The notes: generated by a model not told the origin, from the sequence alone. A DNA stretch of 64,000 bases from Suillus spraguei (GCA_016800925.1 JABCPU010000003.1:186001-250000), one strand, 5' to 3'; positions 38,575-51,276 are shown, numbered from the stretch's first letter. Made by a program: numbers and translations.

Positions 38575-41232
38575 ATGACTTCTCATCCGCTGAAATCACT
38601 GCTCCAGTTGCAGTTAGCCTCGGACGCATCTTCAGTTTTACACCTGTCATCTGTGTTATCAGCTCTATCAGAGGACTCCTTGTCACTTTCCCCTCATCTT
38701 CAGAAATGGACATCCCGGGTGACTTCCTTGATCCATTCAAAAGATACTGGAGCTCGGTGGGCCGGCATATGCCTTGCATATCGTACTTCATCGCTATCAA
38801 AGTCTACAATGACAGAGTTTGCGCAGAGCTGGGCAGGACTCGCGCTGTCCATCCTTACAGTTTGTGAGATGCATCCATATTGATACTCAGATACCTAATG
38901 TGTCACTCAAGAAACCTGAACCTCTGCCGCTGCTCAAGGCTTCAATAAGATACCTTCGGCATGTGCTCAGTGCAGCAACCGATGTGCCAGGGCTCCAAAG
39001 GCAACTGGCTACTCCTATCGTTCCAAAATTTAGTCAGGCGCTGGTATCTATCGTCGAAAAGGCTGCAGATTACGAGCTCAAGGTTTGTTTGACTTTCACA
39101 AAACTAACAAGAAGCTAAAAGCAGGGTGTCAGGCTCTAGCGATGGACACATTAAGGGATATGGTCATTCTATATCCTTCACTGAATCGAGCCTCGAGTTC
39201 CTCTATCACAAATGTGTGCCATCAAATCCTTAATGGATCTGCTCCGCAACGCACGAATAAATTACTACTGCACCACGCGGCGGACCTATATGCTGTTCTT
39301 CATTATACCGGGGGCAAGGTTGGGGCCGCAAACTTGTGGAAGAAGTCTGTGGATGAGACCCTTCAGTGTCTCTGGGCTGCGTCGACGAGTCTCAGAACTA
39401 CATTTCCAGGTAGGGTTCCGGTATCTGACCTGTCAACCTCTTATTGATATTTCATACAGTGAAGAACAGCCCTCTACCCTCCAGTGGACTAACATGTGAT
39501 GATCCAGTGCTAGCCGTCGCCCTCAATCTTGACAGATTGCGATGCAGCGCTGCAGCGCTTTGCAGTTTACTAAGGTTAATATATTGAACGTGATGGCAGA
39601 ATATACTTACAAGAGTACAGGACTACTGTTCAAAGACCAGTCCAAGTACCTATAGGACGTATAATGGAGTTCTGTCTATTCCTGCTAGCTTGTACCGCTG
39701 ATGAAGAGGTATTTTGTGCATTTCTTTCTGCGGTCATTATTTAAACCAAATGTTAGAAAGAAGGCCACATCGATACAACAATCAGAGCTTTGGAGCTTGC
39801 TATTGTGCCTGAGCTGCAGAGTTCTGCATGTGATATACTCTGTTGCCTGGCAAAAACGTTGGTAGAAGCCCAATCTTATTCTGTATATTAAATAATGGCC
39901 TTGATCTAGCGTTCAGCATCGACTGACTCCATATGTGTCCCAGCTGGTTGTGATGATAACATACCATCTCGAACAAAACCCTCTACCGTACGTTGCTGAA
40001 ACTTCAACCCTGAGGGACTGACTTACGTATGTTTTAGAGAGTGGCGATGTGCATCGCTCCAGTGTATCCAAGCACTACTGAGCAATAGCTTCCCTCATAG
40101 CGGCGAGCTTGGTTCTACGAGGCTCATCAAAGCTATCATGCTTTCTCTCATGCCGCTGCTGTCAACTCAGTCTTATGCACACACAGGCGAAACGGGTTCC
40201 GGACAGAACAAAAAAGGCAGGAAACGTAGACGAGATTTTGAAGGCGATGAGGTGTTTAAACTATCAAAAGACGTTATTTGTTCATCCATTGTCGAGGGAA
40301 AGGCTATTATTTGTGCTCTAGACGGTGAGGTCAGATCAGGACCAGACAACTGATCGCTAATCGTCCTCTAGCTCTGCAAGTTACCATGCGAGGCGCTGAG
40401 TTGCAATCCGCCATCCGCTCTCTGGCCTGCCGTGTCATGTTATCCTTGTCATTGTCATTGACAGCCATGTCACGTTCCTCTTTGTCTCGGGACGTCCATC
40501 TGCACAGTTTAGTACATGCAAAAGTGAACAGAATGTGTCTAGAGCTCGCTCGAGGGACGACGAGTGCAATGAGCAAAAGCCTTGGCTTGGTCCTCAGATC
40601 AACTGTGACAGAAGGCAATGGACATGTAGGCAGTGTTTATCTTTTTTTTTGTTCTACCAACATGAACACCGGTTTGCTTGCAGAACATGCTAACAAAACT
40701 CCAATTGCAACAAGAAGTTGACCTTCTCCTCCATGCTCGTGGTCCACCGCTAGTCCGCCCGCTGCCTCATGTGGAAGCGCTATCTCTATTCCGCGCTGAG
40801 GAAAGTAATGAAGAGCTTGCTGCTCGCACATCGCTTGCCTTGACTACGATATATGATGCGAACATCATGGATGTCGTAGCGGAACCTTTCATAGGGGCCT
40901 CGACACCCGAACCAACACCTCAGCCCGTACCGACCCATTTACCCATGCCAACACCAAAAATCGCGGTTCCTGGACCAATTTCGATAATATCTCCGGTGCC
41001 AGCCAGCCAGAAAATGACGTCTTCGATCTCGATAGTACCAACAAAAGATTCTGCTGACATCCCCTCAGCGATATCAAATCAACTACCAACAAAATCTCTA
41101 CTGCCGTCATCTTCCAGTCAGATGGAACCTGCTCCTCTTACGGTGGAGCCTCGATTTATCTCGGTGGTGGACGATGACGAGGAAGAGGAAAGGATGCCGA
41201 CTATTGATATGGAGTCGGACTCAGATGGTTAA
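38575..41232 (+). CDS. RIX1: pre-rRNA-processing protein RIX1 (PELP1-like)
   Basis: Rix1 works with Ipi1, Ipi3 and the AAA ATPase Rea1 in maturation of the large ribosomal subunit. The start MTSHPLKSLLQLQL (38575) leads to HSKDTGARWAGICLAYRTSS, the RIX1 N-terminal domain signature, followed by helical repeat exons (LLKASIRYLRHVLSAATD, LVSIVEKAADYELK, ALAMDTLRDMVILYPSLN, LLLHHAADLYAVLHYTGG). The sequence RPVQVPIGRI sits in the middle. The C-terminal region is Pro-rich and ends in an acidic tail (DDDEEEERMPTIDMESDSDG), a hallmark of RIX1/PELP1 proteins. About nine introns. It converges on the Rrn11-like gene with 59 bp between stops. Confidence 0.85.
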
Positions 41233-41291
41233 TAGTGCGATACAAGTGGTGTACGGCCTTGTATTCACTTGTGACCCGCTGAACAGTACCA

Positions 41292-42266
41292 TCAAAAATT
41301 ACTTTTCCTCCGTTTTGATCGCGATGGCTGATGACCTTTGGCGTAAGTCTCATCTTCAGAATCGTGGCTTGTGAAAGAAAGTAATCCTGGTCCTTGAGAA
41401 ATGGAATGCAGCTGACGAAGGTGAGTTCTAGGTCTCAGGTTGGATGGAATCAAATGATACACTACCTTGTGCAAAAACTCGCTTGCGACAATGTTATGGG
41501 GATCCAATGCCTTTGCGTGTTCAAGGAAGATCTGAGCGCGACTCAAAGAGTTGCTATCATAGGTGGTGCCCTCGACCTCATTAGTACCTGGGGCAAAGAC
41601 CTCAGACCGATATATCAGAATAATCGACACTTCGAAAACTGACCGGCTGATTCTGGAGGCTGAGCTATGAAAATACACAGCAAGCCTGCATAGACGTGGA
41701 GTACTGGATTGTCACGATAAGGGAATGAAGGGAGATAACTGCTAAACATCAGATCACGGATTTTCGATGAAGAAAGGCACATACAACTCAAGCTCGTCGA
41801 GTGCGTCTCTGTATCTGCCAGCAAGAATGTAATTCTGGACCAATTCAGCAAGAATGCGTTCTCGCTGGGACGTCATTTAACTTCGTCCCAATTGTAGGGA
41901 CAGTAGATTGAGACATACCTCCTCCGGAAGTTGGAGTAACATTGTCCGTAGAAAGTCTATTTTGTGTGGATTGCTCTCCATGACGCGGACATCATTTTCG
42001 AGCAAGGCGATGCCCAGCCTCCACATTGCTTTCCAATTTATTTCTTTGCATCTGACTAGGATGGACCAAGCACGTCTGGCACGGGGAAGGTCGCCTCGCT
42101 GCATGCTGAGATTCACTATATCGTAGAGGCGCTGCAGCTGTATTTGACGCGCATTGGGCATTTTCTTTTCATTCGGAAAAGTGAACAGGAACTGATGATC
42201 ATTGTAGTAAGCCTTTTCGAAGACAAAAGTTGGAGGTTCTGGCTCGAAGTTGCCAGTGGAAGTCAT
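41292..42266 (-). CDS. RRN11: Rrn11-like RNA polymerase I initiation factor
   Basis: Rrn11 belongs to the core factor that recruits RNA polymerase I to rDNA. The protein starts MTSTGNFEPEPPTFVFEKAY at 42266. The diagnostic region is RQIQLQRLYDIVNLSMQRGD with RARRAWSILVRCKEINWKAM and WRLGIALLE, a helical TPR-like block. A GT-AG intron at 41876-41928 joins QLPEE to RERILAELVQNYILAGRY. Later exons give SFPYRDNPVLHVYAGLLCIF and QIFLEHAKALDPHNIVASEF. The end is basic (SRSKRRKSNF, 41292). The family call rests on the TPR-like pattern remembered from fungal Rrn11/TAF1B-associated factors. It could be another TPR protein. Confidence 0.6.
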
Positions 42267-42452
42267 GGCAATGACTCGGAATGACCAAATTTGATATTCA
42301 GAACTTCCAGTGTCACGTTAATCCATCATGATTCTCAAAGACCTTCTAGTAATAACATCCACCTGGCGTTACACCGACTAAACTTGTTTGAGGCCAAATT
42401 CATCGGTTACTGAACAGCACAACTTATTGTAGCTGAAAGCAGATTCAAACAC

Positions 42453-43700
42453 ATGATGGATGGAGATTTCACATTTGGAGCTTCAGTCTGGGGTACACCC
42501 AATGAACCAATTGCAACACACCTCACAAATATCACATCTTTCTCTTCACTTGAATCACCTGTGCCGCCATCTCCTGCATTTTCTCAAGACCGTCTAGACG
42601 ATTACGATGACTTTCATACGCCACCGCAAACGCAGAACCCATCTATCGCGCAGGAAGATGATTTTGGTGACTTTGGGGATTTTGGAGAAGCAGAGGACCT
42701 GGAGGGCGACAGGGATTTCGCACACGATCCAGATTTCGGGCAGGATGGAGATTTTGGGGATTTCTCAGAGGATGCTACGTTGCATGAAGAGCCAATATCG
42801 GGTCCATCTCATACCACCTGGGAGCCGCTCAGGTTAACCCCTCTACCCTCCAGAGAAGACCTGGAGAGACAGATCAACCACATTTTGGATCCCGTGTGGA
42901 TTCGGGATATATCTTCGCTGACCACAGATGAAGACATCAGACAGGCAGAGGGTGTTAACCAAATATTGGTCACACCTGAAAGGTCCGTTGTCTCTGAAAT
43001 ATCTCCTTTCAGATGCTAAACCTCCATGTTATGGTTATGAAGTCGTAGATTATATACCATGCTTATGGATTCGCCGCCTCTCATGGAACCCATCAACTGG
43101 ACGCGTTCACGCATTCGACAGCAACATTTGATTGCTCTTGGACTACCCGTGAACTTAGATGAATTACTACCGCACGCAAGCGGAAAACCCCTTCCCCCAC
43201 TACATATATCAACACGACCAATGTCTGCACCCCCGGGGCCTCGCAATGGTCCGTTGCGGAGTACCCCACCGTCTAGAACCAATTCTCGTGCAGGGACACC
43301 TCGTGTAGGCACTCCACAGCCGTCTACGCGGGTAGGACCAACTGTATCACAGCTTGGTATTGGACCCAAACCCAAACTAGATGATAAGAGAGTAGAGGAA
43401 CTACTCAAGCTTGATACAGGTGTGTCTGTTCCTTCCAGCCGTGATCTGACCGATGATATATATCGCCGAGCAGATCAACTAACCCTCTTACCCTTGGCAA
43501 AACTTGAACGGCATCTGGTAGATCTCCGGACAGAGACAACCAATGCCTCATCTCTACTTACGCACCTTCTGCAAACTCGCGATGCTCTCCAGCAGGACTC
43601 GGAGACATACAACAAGTTGATCGCAGAACTAGTAAGCGAGGCGCAGAAGAATAGTGGTCAGAGTCGAACAGGTGTTAAGCGTAGCGGTACCATGCGTTAA
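42453..43700 (+). CDS. FGDF-motif protein, aftiphilin/Laa2-like
   Basis: The N-terminus MMDGDFTFGASVWG is followed by an acidic stretch with repeated DFGDFGDFGEAEDLEGD and DGDFGDFSEDA. [DE]FGxF-type motifs like these bind the gamma-ear of AP-1 or GGA adaptors in aftiphilin and in yeast Laa2, suggesting an adaptor-associated trafficking role. The next folded part has REDLERQINHILDPVWIRDI. An intron near 42982-43013 (with a second close by) leads to MEPINWTRSRIRQQHLIALG and GLPVNLDELLP. The C-terminal part has a Pro/Arg-rich linker and a helical end (LTLLPLAKLERHLVDLRTET, RDALQQDSETYNKLI). It is head to head with the Rrn11-like gene, 186 bp between starts. Confidence 0.65.
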
Positions 43701-44322
43701 TGTATTCATCGCACTTTCATATTCTGCATCATGAGTGGTATTTTGAGCTTTTCGTTATTGGGTGTTTTAGAGTTTTGCGTTGACATTTCTGTTGACATCT
43801 CTATCCGGGTCCTGCAATGGCAATCGAAAGTGAATATTTTTTGTTCCGCCCCGGGGTTGACTAGTTTCCCCTCAGGCTATGCCGCTAGTCAGGCCGTTCT
43901 AAGTATCAACGGTCATAAAACAGGAGACTACGATACATCAGAACAATATATCTCGGACTGCCATTTTTAATTCTTCCAGCCTCACTAAAGCCTTATTTAT
44001 GGACACTCTTGCCTCTTCAAATGGGACTGAGGGTGACTTTATTTCGCGTTTATTAATTTGATTCATGCAGCAGCGCTACTAGTACATGCCAGCACGGAGC
44101 GGCGTTGCCAAGATGGCAAGAATCTGATATCTACATAATTTAAATACTTGTGGTCAGCACGTGACTCACTCAAATTAGAAGGGAGAAAAAACTTGGTCGA
44201 TGTCGATCACGTCTAGTACTACGACGTATCGTACAAGGCTCTCGTCGCAGCATGTACTAGCGTTATCCCGAAAGTAGAAACATCCAAAAGTGCGACAGTG
44301 AACAACCGCCATCTCGTCCACC
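43701..44322. other. intergenic, nothing recognised
   Basis: About 620 bp of flanking DNA between the FGDF protein and RPA190. Short open frames only. Confidence 0.45.
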
Positions 44323-47300
44323 ATGAACATATCACATTCTATTCCATCTACTGTCTCAAGCATATCTTTTTCGTTTCTAACAACGGAGGACATCCGGAGG
44401 ATATCAGTCAAGCAAATTTTGAACCCAGTATTGTTGGATGACTTGAACAGGCCGAACATTGGGGGCCTGTATGATCCTGCGCTTGGTCCCAGTGATCGAC
44501 ATGACATGTGAGTGCCTAGCTTTTGGTGGTCTTGGGATAGGTGCGCTGATGCTTTACATCCAGCTGTGCAACATGTCACTTAACTTACTTCACGTGCCCA
44601 GGCCACTTTGGTCACATTGAACTGCCTGCTCCTGTGTACCACCCTTTGTTTATGGCGAACATGTACAACATTCTTCGTGCAACATGTTTATTTTGTCATA
44701 GATTCAAACTGAGTCGATCAGTGGTATGCACGTGCCCTTCCGCTCATTCCTCTTGACTGAAGCGGTCCTCGCCAGATCTGCAAATATGTCGCCAAACTCC
44801 GCCTGTTGGAACATGGTCTCCTGGAGGCTGCTCTCGACGTGGACAATATCACCTTACACACGGCCAGTGACGATGACGAAGACAGTCGCGACGAAACTAT
44901 TTTTGAATTGGAATCTCGTGTTAACTTATTCGTTTCGGTGCATCTCAGCAAGGCCTCCAGCAGCAAGCGAGATCATTACAAGGATAGTCTTGTCTATCAG
45001 GCTCGGAAAGATCTCATTCAAGAGTTTCTGAGAACAACTATCACCAAAAAATGTAGCAATGAAGGTTGTGGCGCGTGAGTTAGCTGTTTTCACTGTATCA
45101 AATTTTGTTTAGCAAGATAACAGCTTCGCCTACACATTCCGCAAGGAGGGGTTCACTAAAATAATCGAATATGATCTCTCTGTCAAGCAAAAAAACCAGC
45201 ATCGAGCTATCAGCCTTAAAAGGCCAGATGTTCTCTTGTTTCAGCAGCAAGCTACAGATGCTTCAAAACCTTCGAATGCTATGGACGTAGACTTGGAATC
45301 TGACTCGGAACCCGAGGGAGAGCCGACATACTCAGATGAGGAAGAGGAACTCCAAGCTATCCGTCTCTCGAAAGAGAACGGTCTTCCTCGTGCTGCAAAT
45401 GGTAAAGCCAAGACCATGCGCGGCCGCAACGAGCGTGTCATGGCACCAGAAGAATGCCGTGCCCATTTACGTCTTCTTTTCCGCAACTGCCCTGAGATTT
45501 GTTCTCTCATCTTTGGCCGACATGGCCCCTTCGCTCCCCTAAATGCTGCAGGTCTGTCACTAGCATCTGCTGACATGTTCTTCATGGAAGTGATCCCTGT
45601 TCCGCCCACGCGTTTCCGTCCGCCTGCTACAATGGGGGATACATTGTTTGAGCACCCCCAGAATGAGCTTTTGGCCAAGGTTTTGAATACGTCGTATAGG
45701 TTGCGTGATTTAAACGCAGACCTACATGCCGCTTCTGTAAAGCAATCAGGCGTTGATGATACGACGCGACGTCGTTTATTTAGTGCTTTACTCGAGGGAC
45801 TTGTTCAGTTGCAAGCCGATGTCAACAGCTTCATGGACAGCAACAAAAATCCTACGCCTATCCGCAATGGTAAGCTCCCCCCGGCTGGTGTCAAGCAGGG
45901 GCTCGAAAAGAAGGAGGGTCTCTTTCGTAAACACATGATGGTAGGAAATAGTTTTTTTTTGAGTGCACAATTATTTAATTTTTTTTGGTAGGGTAAACGT
46001 GTCAACTATGCAGCGCGGTCCGTCATCTCACCAGATGTGAATATCGAGCCAAATGAAATTGGCATCCCTCCCGTCTTTGCGAGGAAACTTACTTTTCCTG
46101 AGCCTGTGACTCCTGCAAATTTCCACGAACTGCGGCAATGGGTAATTACTGGTCCGAAGGGTTACCCAGGAGCGACAATGGTTGAGTATGAAGATGGGCA
46201 TAAACAGTCCTTGGTAATTTTTTATATTACGCCACTTCCATGATTCTGATGTAATTTACTAGGAAAAACTCACGCCCGAGCAGAGGACGGCCATTGCCAA
46301 CCAGCTGCTGACACCTCAAGATGGCAGTGACAGTTCGTCAGGTCGTCTCGGACTCTCAACACGCACAGCTTCGATAAATAAGAAGGTGTATCGGCATCTT
46401 CGGGACGGCGATATTCTGATCCTTAATCGTCAACCAACCCTTCACAAACCAAGCATGATGTGCCATAAGGCCCGGATTTTACGAGGCGAAAAGACGATAA
46501 GGATGCATTATGCAAATTGGTAAGCTTCCAATTACTAGTATAGGTTCGATGGTTAATTCTATTTATGCTTAGTAACTCCTATAATGGTATGCATTTCAAA
46601 GTTAGGTCGTATAAAATTGTATCTGATTGTAACTACTCTCAGCCGATTTTGATGGTGACGGTGAGTACTGTGGTCTGAAGTTCCAACATTAATGAGAAAC
46701 TAAACTGTTCGCTGGGTAGAAATGAATATCCATTTTCCCCGTGAGTTTCTTCGAGTTATAATCTATATCGTGTTTTGAACCCCCTTGAAGAAAACCAGGT
46801 TGCTCGTGCAGAGGCGATGCTAATTGCCAATACTGAGAATCAGTATTTGGTCCCAACATCCGGTAAACCCTTACGCGGCCTCATCCAGGACCATGTTGTT
46901 GCTGGGGTCTGGATGACCTGTCAAGATGCTTTTTTTTCCCGCGAGGAGTACTTCCAACTACTATACGGAGCACTCCGTCCTGAGGATGAGAGTTATCCTG
47001 TATCACGGCTGCTCACTCTGCCTCCAACCATATGGAAACCACGTCCGTTATGGACAGGCAAACAGGTTGTAAGTAACAGTGCCTTGATCGCCTGCTCAGC
47101 CCTTGATTGCATTACGTAGATCTCGACGGTTCTGAAAAACATCACGCCGAGCAATGCGGAGGGGCTAAACCTTGATTCGAAAGCTAAAGTTCCCGGTCAT
47201 CTATGGGGCAAACATTCCTCAGAAGATAAGGTTATTTTTGTTGACGGCGAACTTCTTTGTGGTGTCCTTGACAAATCCGCGTTCGGAGCTACCGATTATG

Positions 47301-50259
47301 GCCTTGTGCACTCGGTATACGAGCTGTATGGAGCTGATATTGCTGGGAAGCTTCTCGGCGTTCTCAGCCGGCTATTCACAAAATTTCTACAACATCGGGC
47401 GTTCACGTGTCGCATGGACGATCTGGCATTAACGCCTGACGGAGATCAGAGGAGAACTGAACTCCTCCAACATGGCCGTGATCTTGGGTTTGACGGTGCC
47501 GTCGAGAATTTCCCCTCATTGAGCAAGCTTCCCAAGGAGGAAGTTCCAGCAGCATTGACAGCATTGCTCGAAGATGTCTTGCGAGACGATAGCAAAATGG
47601 CTGGCCTCGATGTTACCGTCAAGACTAAGCTTTCAGGCCTCACCAAATCCATCGCCGACGCTTGTATGCCTCACGGTCTTCTGCGCAAATTTCCCGACAA
47701 CCATATGCAAACTATGACATTGTCTGGTGCAAAGGGTAGTGCTGTCAATGCCCAGCAGATATCATGTGCACTTGGCCAGCAGGAACTTGAAGGTCGTCGC
47801 GTGCCCGTGATGGTCAGCGGAAAAACTCTTCCATCGTTCAAGTTATTCGAGCCGAAAGCCATGGCAGGCGGGTATGTTGCTAGTCGTTTCTTGACGGGCA
47901 TTAAGCCCCAAGAATTTTACTTCCACTGCATGGCTGGACGTGAAGGTCTTATTGATACTGCCGTCAAGACGTCTCGATCCGGTTATCTTCAGCGCTGTCT
48001 AATCAAGCACCTTGAGGGCATCCGCGTCCACTACGATCATACCGTCCGTGGTAGTGACTCGTCCATATACCAGTTCCACTATGGCGGCGATGCCCTAGAC
48101 GTTACAAAGCAGAAGCACCTCTACCAGTTCGAGTTCATCGCCCGGAACCAGATCACCCTTCTTAACCTGTACAAGCCTAAGAACATTGCTGGTCAGATCA
48201 ACGACACTGACGCCGTATCTTATATGAAGAAAACTCTGAAGAAATCAGAAGTACGTCCAGATAAATATACGCCCGCCGAGCGAGAGGAGCGCGCTCCTGC
48301 CTTGGATGTGTATAGCCCTAGTCGATACCTCGGCAGTACATCGGAGAAGTTTGCGGGGGCATTGGCTCAGTACATCAAGTCTAACCCTCATGGGTTATTG
48401 ATGAACAAAGATAAGAAGGCGACCGACGGCCACAAGATCAAGTGTCGGCATGAACCTATGAAAACCAAGTACTTCAGCTTGCTTATGAATATCAAGTATC
48501 TGAGAAGTTTGGCGGAACCTGGAGAAGCTGTTGGTTTGCTGGCGTCTCAGGGGTAAGTTTGTGGACCCCGTGCATATTTTAATTCTAACTTTTTTTAAGC
48601 GTCGGAGAGCCGTCAACCCAGATGACACTTAACACGTTCCATTTTGCAGGTCAGTTTTTGTTATAAAATTGCTAACGTGCTGGACGTTCATATTTCTGAT
48701 GTAGGTCACGGAGCTGCCAACGTAACGCTAGGTATTCCTCGGTTGCGGGAGATTGTGATGACAGCTTCACAAAAGCCCAAGACACCGTCGATGACTATGG
48801 AAGTTGCGCTTGGCGTGTCCCAGTTGGACATCAACATTTTTTGCAAGCGGGCTAGTAAATTGGCGTTGTCTCAGCTGGTTGACAATGTGACGGTCAAAGA
48901 GCGTTTGACTGTGCAAAGCGATGCACGTCGGACCGAATTCATTATAAACATCGACTTCTTCCCCGCGGAAGAATACACCGAGGAGTATGACATTCTGCCC
49001 GAGGAAGTTCTCGCTGTCTTTGCAGCGAAGTTTCCGTTGATACTGAAGAAGGAGATTCAGACGGAAATGAAGAAGCTCGACACAGATCTGAAAGGCCAGA
49101 TCGCGCAGCTTGGGAAAGGGAAGGCATCAAAAGAACCTGTCGCTGGCGAGGGGGAGGCTGAAGAGGGTGAGGGTGAGAGCCCAAGCCGCAGTAAGGATGA
49201 CGATGACCAGAGTGAGCAAGGGGATGGCGATGCTGTTGACGCAAAGCGAGCTCGTCAGCAAAAGGAGCAAACATCATACGAATCTGACAATGACAGTGAA
49301 AGGGACTTGGACGATGCCGCTATCGAGTTAGCCTACGCTGAAGACACAGATAATGGCGAAGACGACGATAACGACAACGACAGGGCTGGTTGTCCGACGG
49401 ACATTCACGCACAGACCCAAGTCGTGGCGGACGCCTTCATGGATACCTTTCCTCAAGCAACTTCATTCACGTTTACAAAGTCAAAATGCTCTATTCGGCT
49501 CGAAGTTCGTGTCATTTTGCCTTATATTATTGCCATCACCTCATAAAATTTCAGTTTTCTGCAGACTTTCCAAAAATTTTGTTAGTGGGCATAGTCGAAC
49601 GTACTTGTCTGAAGACTGTTATCCGGGAGATCCCTGGCATCACGGATTGTTTTAGTGCAGTTGTCAAGGAACGTGGAGTGGAGAAGATACGAGTACGCTA
49701 TTGTATAGTTCGCCTGAGTTGGGAGCTGAAAATCCTAAATCTAGGTCACTACCAATGGGTCCAACTTACGGGGTATCTGGCAATTTACAGGCGCAACAGA
49801 TGACAACATCATTGACCTGGATACTATCTACTCCAATGACATCTACTCCATCCTTAAAGCTTACGGCGTGGAGATGGCGCGTGCTGCAATATTGCGCGAG
49901 ATCGGTGGAGTATTTGACGCCTACAAGATTGACGTTGATGGGAGGCATCTGGAACTCATTGCAGATTATATGGTCAGACCTTTGCTGGCTAGGCACGCAA
50001 CTCACTTACTCATGATTCTATCAACGACCAGACATTCGAAGGCGGCTATAAGCCATTCAACCGCAAGGGTCTCTCAAGTAACCCTTCGCCCCTTCTGAAG
50101 GCGTCTTACGAAACAACTGCCGCCTTCCTTTCAGATGCGACGTTGTATGGTGACTTTGACGACTTGTCCACGCCATCAGGTAATTTGGTCATGGGACGTC
50201 CTAACCAAACGGGTACTGGTGTTTTTGATGTAGTGATGCTTGCGGAAGTTCCTGCTTGA
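44323..50259 (+). CDS. RPA190: RNA polymerase I largest subunit (RPA190/RPA1)
   Basis: This is the catalytic large subunit of Pol I, which makes pre-rRNA in the nucleolus. The start [18 protein letters not shown] is followed by the clamp zinc site ([18 protein letters not shown], then TCLFCHRF). [19 protein letters not shown] leads to the catalytic NADFDGDEMNIHFP. Then come [15 protein letters not shown] and [12 protein letters not shown], and the bridge-helix/trigger-loop region [20 protein letters not shown] with [15 protein letters not shown] and [12 protein letters not shown]. An acidic insert at 49140-49400 is typical of Pol I. The C-terminus reads [20 protein letters not shown] and ends MLAEVPA at 50257-50259. 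About 18 introns; three consecutive micro-exons at 46573-46740 encode the catalytic motif. Confidence 0.97.
46573..46740 (+). other. three micro-exons encoding the Pol I catalytic loop
   Basis: Exons 46573-46586 (14 nt), 46643-46660 (18 nt) and 46720-46740 (21 nt) lie between introns with normal GT donors and AG acceptors. They encode NSYN, ADFDGD and EMNIHFP in sequence, and the frame stays open on both sides. The three Asp residues of DFDGD that bind the catalytic Mg2+ lie in the middle micro-exon. Confidence 0.9.
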
Positions 50260-50451
50260 CAATACGTAGAGTTATGGAATTAACTACTATCTTTGCGAAT
50301 GACTAGAACACGTTATATCACGTGATTGTTATGACATGCGGCTCCGCTCGAAGGTTAAGCGCTGGGTATCTCTGACATCAACCACCGCTATCAATTACAA
50401 TTAAGTATATCACTTCAGCATTCCCTATTTTCTTCCTGAACATTCTCCGCA

Positions 50452-51276
50452 ATGCCCATGATGGCACGTGTTGGTCCTCTTCAAGACCTCCCGCTCGCGC
50501 ATTTTCTAGCCAGCGGCGGCAATCCAGTTCCTACCATTGCTAAACCAGCCAAACGTCCTCTTTCGCCTTCAAAATCCACCATTTTTAGCCCGGCTAAACG
50601 CCGCATCCTACGCTCAGAAGGCATTCTTCTACCTGGTGAAGTCTCCCTATCGCCATTGCAACCTCACATCCCATATTCCGGAAGTGATGTCGAAGCCTCA
50701 CACGATTCGTCAATATCATTGACATCACCCGCACAACGTGCTGGTGCCACCCAGGGAATCTCAAGGGATAGACGAATACCGAGGAGACCTTCGCTAAAGT
50801 TGATACGCTCAACTAATGCCTCGGGAGACGACTCAGGATCTGCACTTAGCCTCCGTCGCTCGTCTCGCTTGCAGTCATCCCAACGCGGCGCTGAACCTGG
50901 CGCTCCCTCAATGGCAATTCTTCGCGAGATGCCACCGCCTCATGATCGTCAGTCGGTGCATTATCCTGGCTTTGACACGTATCAAGATACACATATACTT
51001 CTTACACCATCACGACGAACAAGTTCGTCTTCTGATAACGAAGACTCGTGGCCTAGTAGTTCTGAAGAAGTCCTTTCTGAAAGAGAGACCACTAAAGAGA
51101 ATATCCCTCCTCGAAAGAAAGCCAAGAAGGCCTCTTTGACACGGCCCTCTCTTCTGATGAAAAAATCGTTTCGCTCAGATCGATCTACTCGAGAGGAATC
51201 CCGCCAGCTATCCGACATCACAGCTAGCAGTTGCTGCATGGATGGGGTCATCACTCCTCGGGTGTCTCGAACATAA
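50452..51276 (+). CDS. disordered protein with CDK sites and a KEN box
   Basis: A single-exon gene of 274 residues, rich in Ser, Pro and Arg. It begins MPMMARVGPLQDLPLAHFLA. Proline-directed sites are clustered at AKRPLSPSKSTIFSPAKRR (two SPxK/R sites, residues 34-52), LTPSRR near 180 and ITPRVSRT at the C-terminus. A KEN sequence sits in TTKENIPPRKKAKKASL, followed by a basic stretch that could be a nuclear signal. KEN with following Ile-Pro-Pro is a classic APC/C recognition pattern. I do not recognise an orthologue. The architecture suggests a cell-cycle regulated nuclear substrate; this is inference from motifs alone. Confidence 0.6.
   Translation: MPMMARVGPLQDLPLAHFLASGGNPVPTIAKPAKRPLSPSKSTIFSPAKRRILRSEGILLPGEVSLSPLQPHIPYSGSDVEASHDSSISLTSPAQRAGATQGISRDRRIPRRPSLKLIRSTNASGDDSGSALSLRRSSRLQSSQRGAEPGAPSMAILREMPPPHDRQSVHYPGFDTYQDTHILLTPSRRTSSSSDNEDSWPSSSEEVLSERETTKENIPPRKKAKKASLTRPSLLMKKSFRSDRSTREESRQLSDITASSCCMDGVITPRVSRT

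Noticed and set aside
44175..44579. Minus-strand frame overlapping the first RPA190 exon
   Set aside because: It is antisense to a well-supported exon and has no independent evidence.
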